Positions 61,041 to 64,000 of a DNA stretch of 64,000 nucleotides are shown here, one piece after another. Positions within the stretch are counted from its first letter, which is position 1. Every line of letters begins with the position of its first letter. The DNA comes from Allacma fusca. Its lineage: Eukaryota > Arthropoda > Collembola > Symphypleona > Sminthuridae. The stretch lies in contig OX359245.1 in assembly GCA_947179485.1 (NCBI GenBank), positions 68,435,067 to 68,499,066 on the forward strand. Direction: 5' to 3'. Both the position numbers and the translations under genes were made by a program. The notes below the pieces were generated by a model. It saw nothing but the letters and a program-made list of their open reading frames with translations, was not told the DNA's origin and made no database searches.

Positions 61041-64000
61041 ATGGTTAGTGTTTGGACTCTTTGTAGCTGAATATGGGATTTTTTTACTCTTAAAACAAGT
61101 AATTAATTAATTAAATTGTTCCAGGTTTGAGCATCGTTTATTTACAAGCATATATTTTAAAATTGCAGGAATTCAAGAGTTTTGAAGTTCTCTGGGCCTC
61201 TATACTGCTCTATTTCATGGAAGTCACTGTATCAAGGGAAGGTAAGTTTTTGCAGAAATTAAATCCATACTGCTGAGATTTTTTCCCAAATATAATAATT
61301 TAAAAATCCATCCCATATTTAACTTAATATTTCCAACTGAGAATTGCTTAGAGGTGCTAATAGATGTGGGACGCTTTGGGCCGGAAGTTACAAATGAAGG
61401 TATTTTTTCAATCCCATTTTTTACAATTCCCCTTCAAATATTTTAATTAAAATTGTGAAATACCTTGGAACATTGCATTAAATTTGCTTGAGTAATAATA
61501 GTAGCTAGAACTATTCCAGATCGAGAGACGTGCTCGGATATCAGATTCAAGGAAATTGGGGCGGACTATGCGTTTCTTTCAGCACGTTACAAGGATTGGT
61601 TATCAGAGGAAATGGTAATGTTCAATTAATTTAAATGGTATAGTGACTCACAGTGTTACAAATCTGGGAGTAATGCCACTTGTCCACCCTCTATCCCCAT
61701 ATAAGGAATTATCCCATGAAATATTATATTTCTTTTTATTTGGCACAAACTTTGGTTCCATATATTTTTAAATTAAAGGGTGGAGCTATGTTTTTCGGAT
61801 GCCAAATTGTAATTTTTAATTTACTGCTTTAAAACAATATGCTCGGACGAAAGTTTGCAAAGCATTTCTCGCACTCTCTACAGATCCTGTTCTCCTGATT
61901 TTGGAATAGAGAGGATAATTGACGTGATCTCCAATGTTTATGTGGATTGGTTTGCCAAACCTAAATTCGCCCCTTTTGTATAATCAGCCTCTGTTTAGAT
62001 GTATTTGTTTAAAATATCATAATTTTCAGCTAACTTGGCAAGCCTCATTGGAATGCTGCATTTTGCACAACTACGAGCTCCTCCCAATTGTGACTCCTTC
62101 GACGCGCCGGAAGTATTCAAAACTCCCGCGTAAGTTTGTTTGCGCCCAACGTAAATATTACTTTAAGATCAGGGTTGTCCAGCATCTGTGTATAGGTGCG
62201 GCTTTTTTACACGAATTTAGCTGAAGGGGTTTGGGTCCATGGGACGGACATGGTCCACGATGGTGACTGGTCTTGGCCAGGAGGTGACTCCGTCAATGCT
62301 AGACTTTGGGGTCATGTTAAAGAACCTCCTGTGTCACTAGTAACGACTCAAACTCTTTTAGACCGAGAGCAGCTTTGCGCCCGATTGACCGTTAATGATC
62401 AGAAGGAAATCACTTTGAGTCCCGACTCTTGCTATAAGAAGTTGTTTTTTGTCTGCAGGGAGCGGCGTAAGTTGTCACTACAAAATCCATTATTTCGAAT
62501 CAACATCTTTGCTTGTACCTTTTGAATTTTCTATCCCACAGTGAAAAAAAGATCCTCGGCTTTGAACTTTTCCCGGAATATGACAAAAGGGGGTCAGCTG
62601 TGTACTTGATTTAACTATGTTTTATTTTTATTATAAACGATTTTGTATAATTGAACACATCTAATTAATTTCGTATGATGTCCTGTGATTATAGAATTCG
62701 AAAAAAAAATTTGACATGTGTTTCTTGGAATTTCAGAATCTGATGTTTGTTACCAAACATCTTTTTTAAGGTTGAAGAAACACGGGGAGTTTTTGTCAAA
62801 GACCAAGGTAATTTTTTAAATGATGTTGAAATTTTTTTTTAAAATTTTGGGTTCCTATTTTGTTGAGGCTAAATATTTAATTATTTCAAAGTAAATTTTA
62901 GTAGATCATGTGAAAAGAGAGTTTTTTTTGGCATTTTTTCAGCTTCCTTGGATTGCTGCTTACAAGTGCTGTGAGTTCTGGAAGTTGAACTTACTGCCCA
63001 GCATACTTTACGAGGAGCGAGATCTGTACACTGACAACATCGGTATTTGACAGAAATAACCAGATACAGTATACTCTGGCTATAACAGACTTGCTTTTAT
63101 AGAAACTATTCTAATGGCAAAATAAGATCCTGATGGGACAAAATTGTTTCCATTTTTTGAGAGGATTTCTTTAATTTGTTTTTGTGAAATTACAGACCAT
63201 GCCTGGATTGGTGGGAAGGATTTTAACAAGAAAAAAAGTGTTTGGGAATGGCTGGGTGATATTAGAGTTGACCCTCGCTTGTGGGGAGACGACAGTAGTC
63301 ATCGATTAAATGAACTGGAGAAATGTACACTGCTCCGGCATTCCAATGGCCATGTAGGACTTCTGGATTACAATTGCAAAGTCAGCAATCATTTCATATG
63401 TCAGGGACAGTCTGAAAGGGTAAAGGGTAACCGTTTATTGTCATCCCCAGAAAAATCATGAAAGTCATCCTGTTACATAATTGAATTATGATTAGGGCTG
63501 ATTTGTAATTGTCCAAAATTGTGAACTACTTTCAGTGGACGAGACGCTCTCCTTGAATTCGATGCCTGCAAAGGCAGGAAGAGAAACTTCCAAACATAGT
63601 CAAATCGGTAGATCCGGAATTACTCTGAACAAGAATAATTACTCTTTGATAGGAATTCCTAGACACAAGATCTACCGACCAGGTGTGGGTAAAGATCGAA
63701 GAAGAATAATTGTTCCGATGACTTTTAAAGCCGCTAATTCCCCCTTGCTCAGATTAAATGCACACCGAATTGGAAGAAGCCAGGAACGGTTAAATAGAGA
63801 CTTGGATGTTAGAACGGCCAGGAATAAAATGTCTGCTGAAAGAATCCGCCCGGTCATTACAGGACCATTAGAGAACCAAGAATTTACTACTAAACCAGGA
63901 GCTCTGTCAAAAACGTTGTCGAACTATTACCCAGGGATTGATGGGAATTATAAAAATTTAGCGCAAAGACAGTTCGAAGTTAGTCAAGTTAAAAATAAGA
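61041..64000 (+). CDS. Secreted double C-type lectin protein, 3' partial
   Basis: Exons: 61041-61043, 61169-61241, 61352-61399, 61520-61614, 62030-62129, 62221-62466, 62542-62592, 62737-62807, 62943-63042, 63196-63426, 63536 to beyond 64000. Exon 1 would hold only ATG; exon 2 then gives a signal peptide, MEFKSFEVLWASILLYFM. Lectin domain 1 (about 42-188): LTWQASLECC, YELLPI, EGVWVHGTD, WSWPGGD, QLCARL, DSCYKKLFFVCR. Lectin domain 2 (about 206-339): LPWIAAYKCC, NLLPS, HAWIGGKD, WEWLGDIR, EKCTLL, YNCKVSNHFICQ. Neither has an intact EPN or QPD sugar/calcium motif (EPP in domain 1), so classical mannose or galactose binding is doubtful. A basic Arg/Lys-rich C-terminal part without a known domain stays open to the window end. 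Arthropod proteins of this type act in recognition, immunity or matrix; the role here is undetermined. Confidence 0.85.

Noticed and set aside
60842-61048. 68-codon frame upstream of the lectin gene
   Set aside because: Out of frame with the lectin exons, no domain; probably 5' flank.
62196-62220. Acceptor at 62195 for the first lectin WxWxGG exon
   Set aside because: It breaks the phase with the preceding exon; the acceptor at 62220 restores it and leaves a usual 91-bp intron.

Overview
The window is nuclear DNA from an animal, almost certainly an arthropod. Genes are split by short AT-rich GT-AG introns (mostly 80-130 bp), and the gene content is arthropod-like: a divergent ionotropic-receptor-type chemoreceptor, a full animal fatty acid synthase, a beta-1,4-glycosyltransferase with an invertebrate-type donor pocket, and a two-domain C-type lectin. 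Multi-copy NB-ARC/TPR genes plus ionotropic receptors would fit a springtail or another early-branching lineage; that placement is inference.

Layout. 1-14.6 kb holds three same-strand NB-ARC/TPR (STAND ATPase) paralogues: a copy cut by the window edge with a decayed 3' end, and two intact genes whose short N-terminal exons were recovered by comparing them with each other. All three end in a cysteine-rich CaaX-type C-terminus. A hAT-type MITE filled with AACTTG-type repeats lies between the first two. 14.9-17.2 kb (minus) is an ionotropic-receptor-like gene with one in-frame TAA. 17.2-26.2 kb is gene-poor: weak exon candidates, the 3' part of a Helitron, inverted repeats and a 22-bp minisatellite. 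26.2-29.3 kb (plus) is a nine-exon rhodanese-USP deubiquitinase. About 29.8-30.3 kb has a tentative small gene. 30.4-33.4 kb (minus) is a seven-exon beta-1,4-galactosyl/GalNAc-transferase. 33.4-47.2 kb is a long stretch where I find only weak isolated exon candidates and simple repeats. 47.6-55.5 kb (minus) is a complete five-exon fatty acid synthase (2,342 aa). 55.5-61 kb contains a hAT-like MITE and a 5'-truncated LINE with a 16-bp target-site duplication. 61-64 kb (plus) is a double C-type-lectin gene running off the window.

The most notable content is the NB-ARC/TPR array: NLR-like switch proteins with arrays of 13-22 kinesin-light-chain-type TPRs that are still exchanging repeat units, and a C-terminal signal predicting prenylation and membrane attachment. 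A role in innate sensing is inferred from the architecture only. The remaining genes are metabolic, glycan, ubiquitin and sensory/lectin functions with no evident operon-like link.
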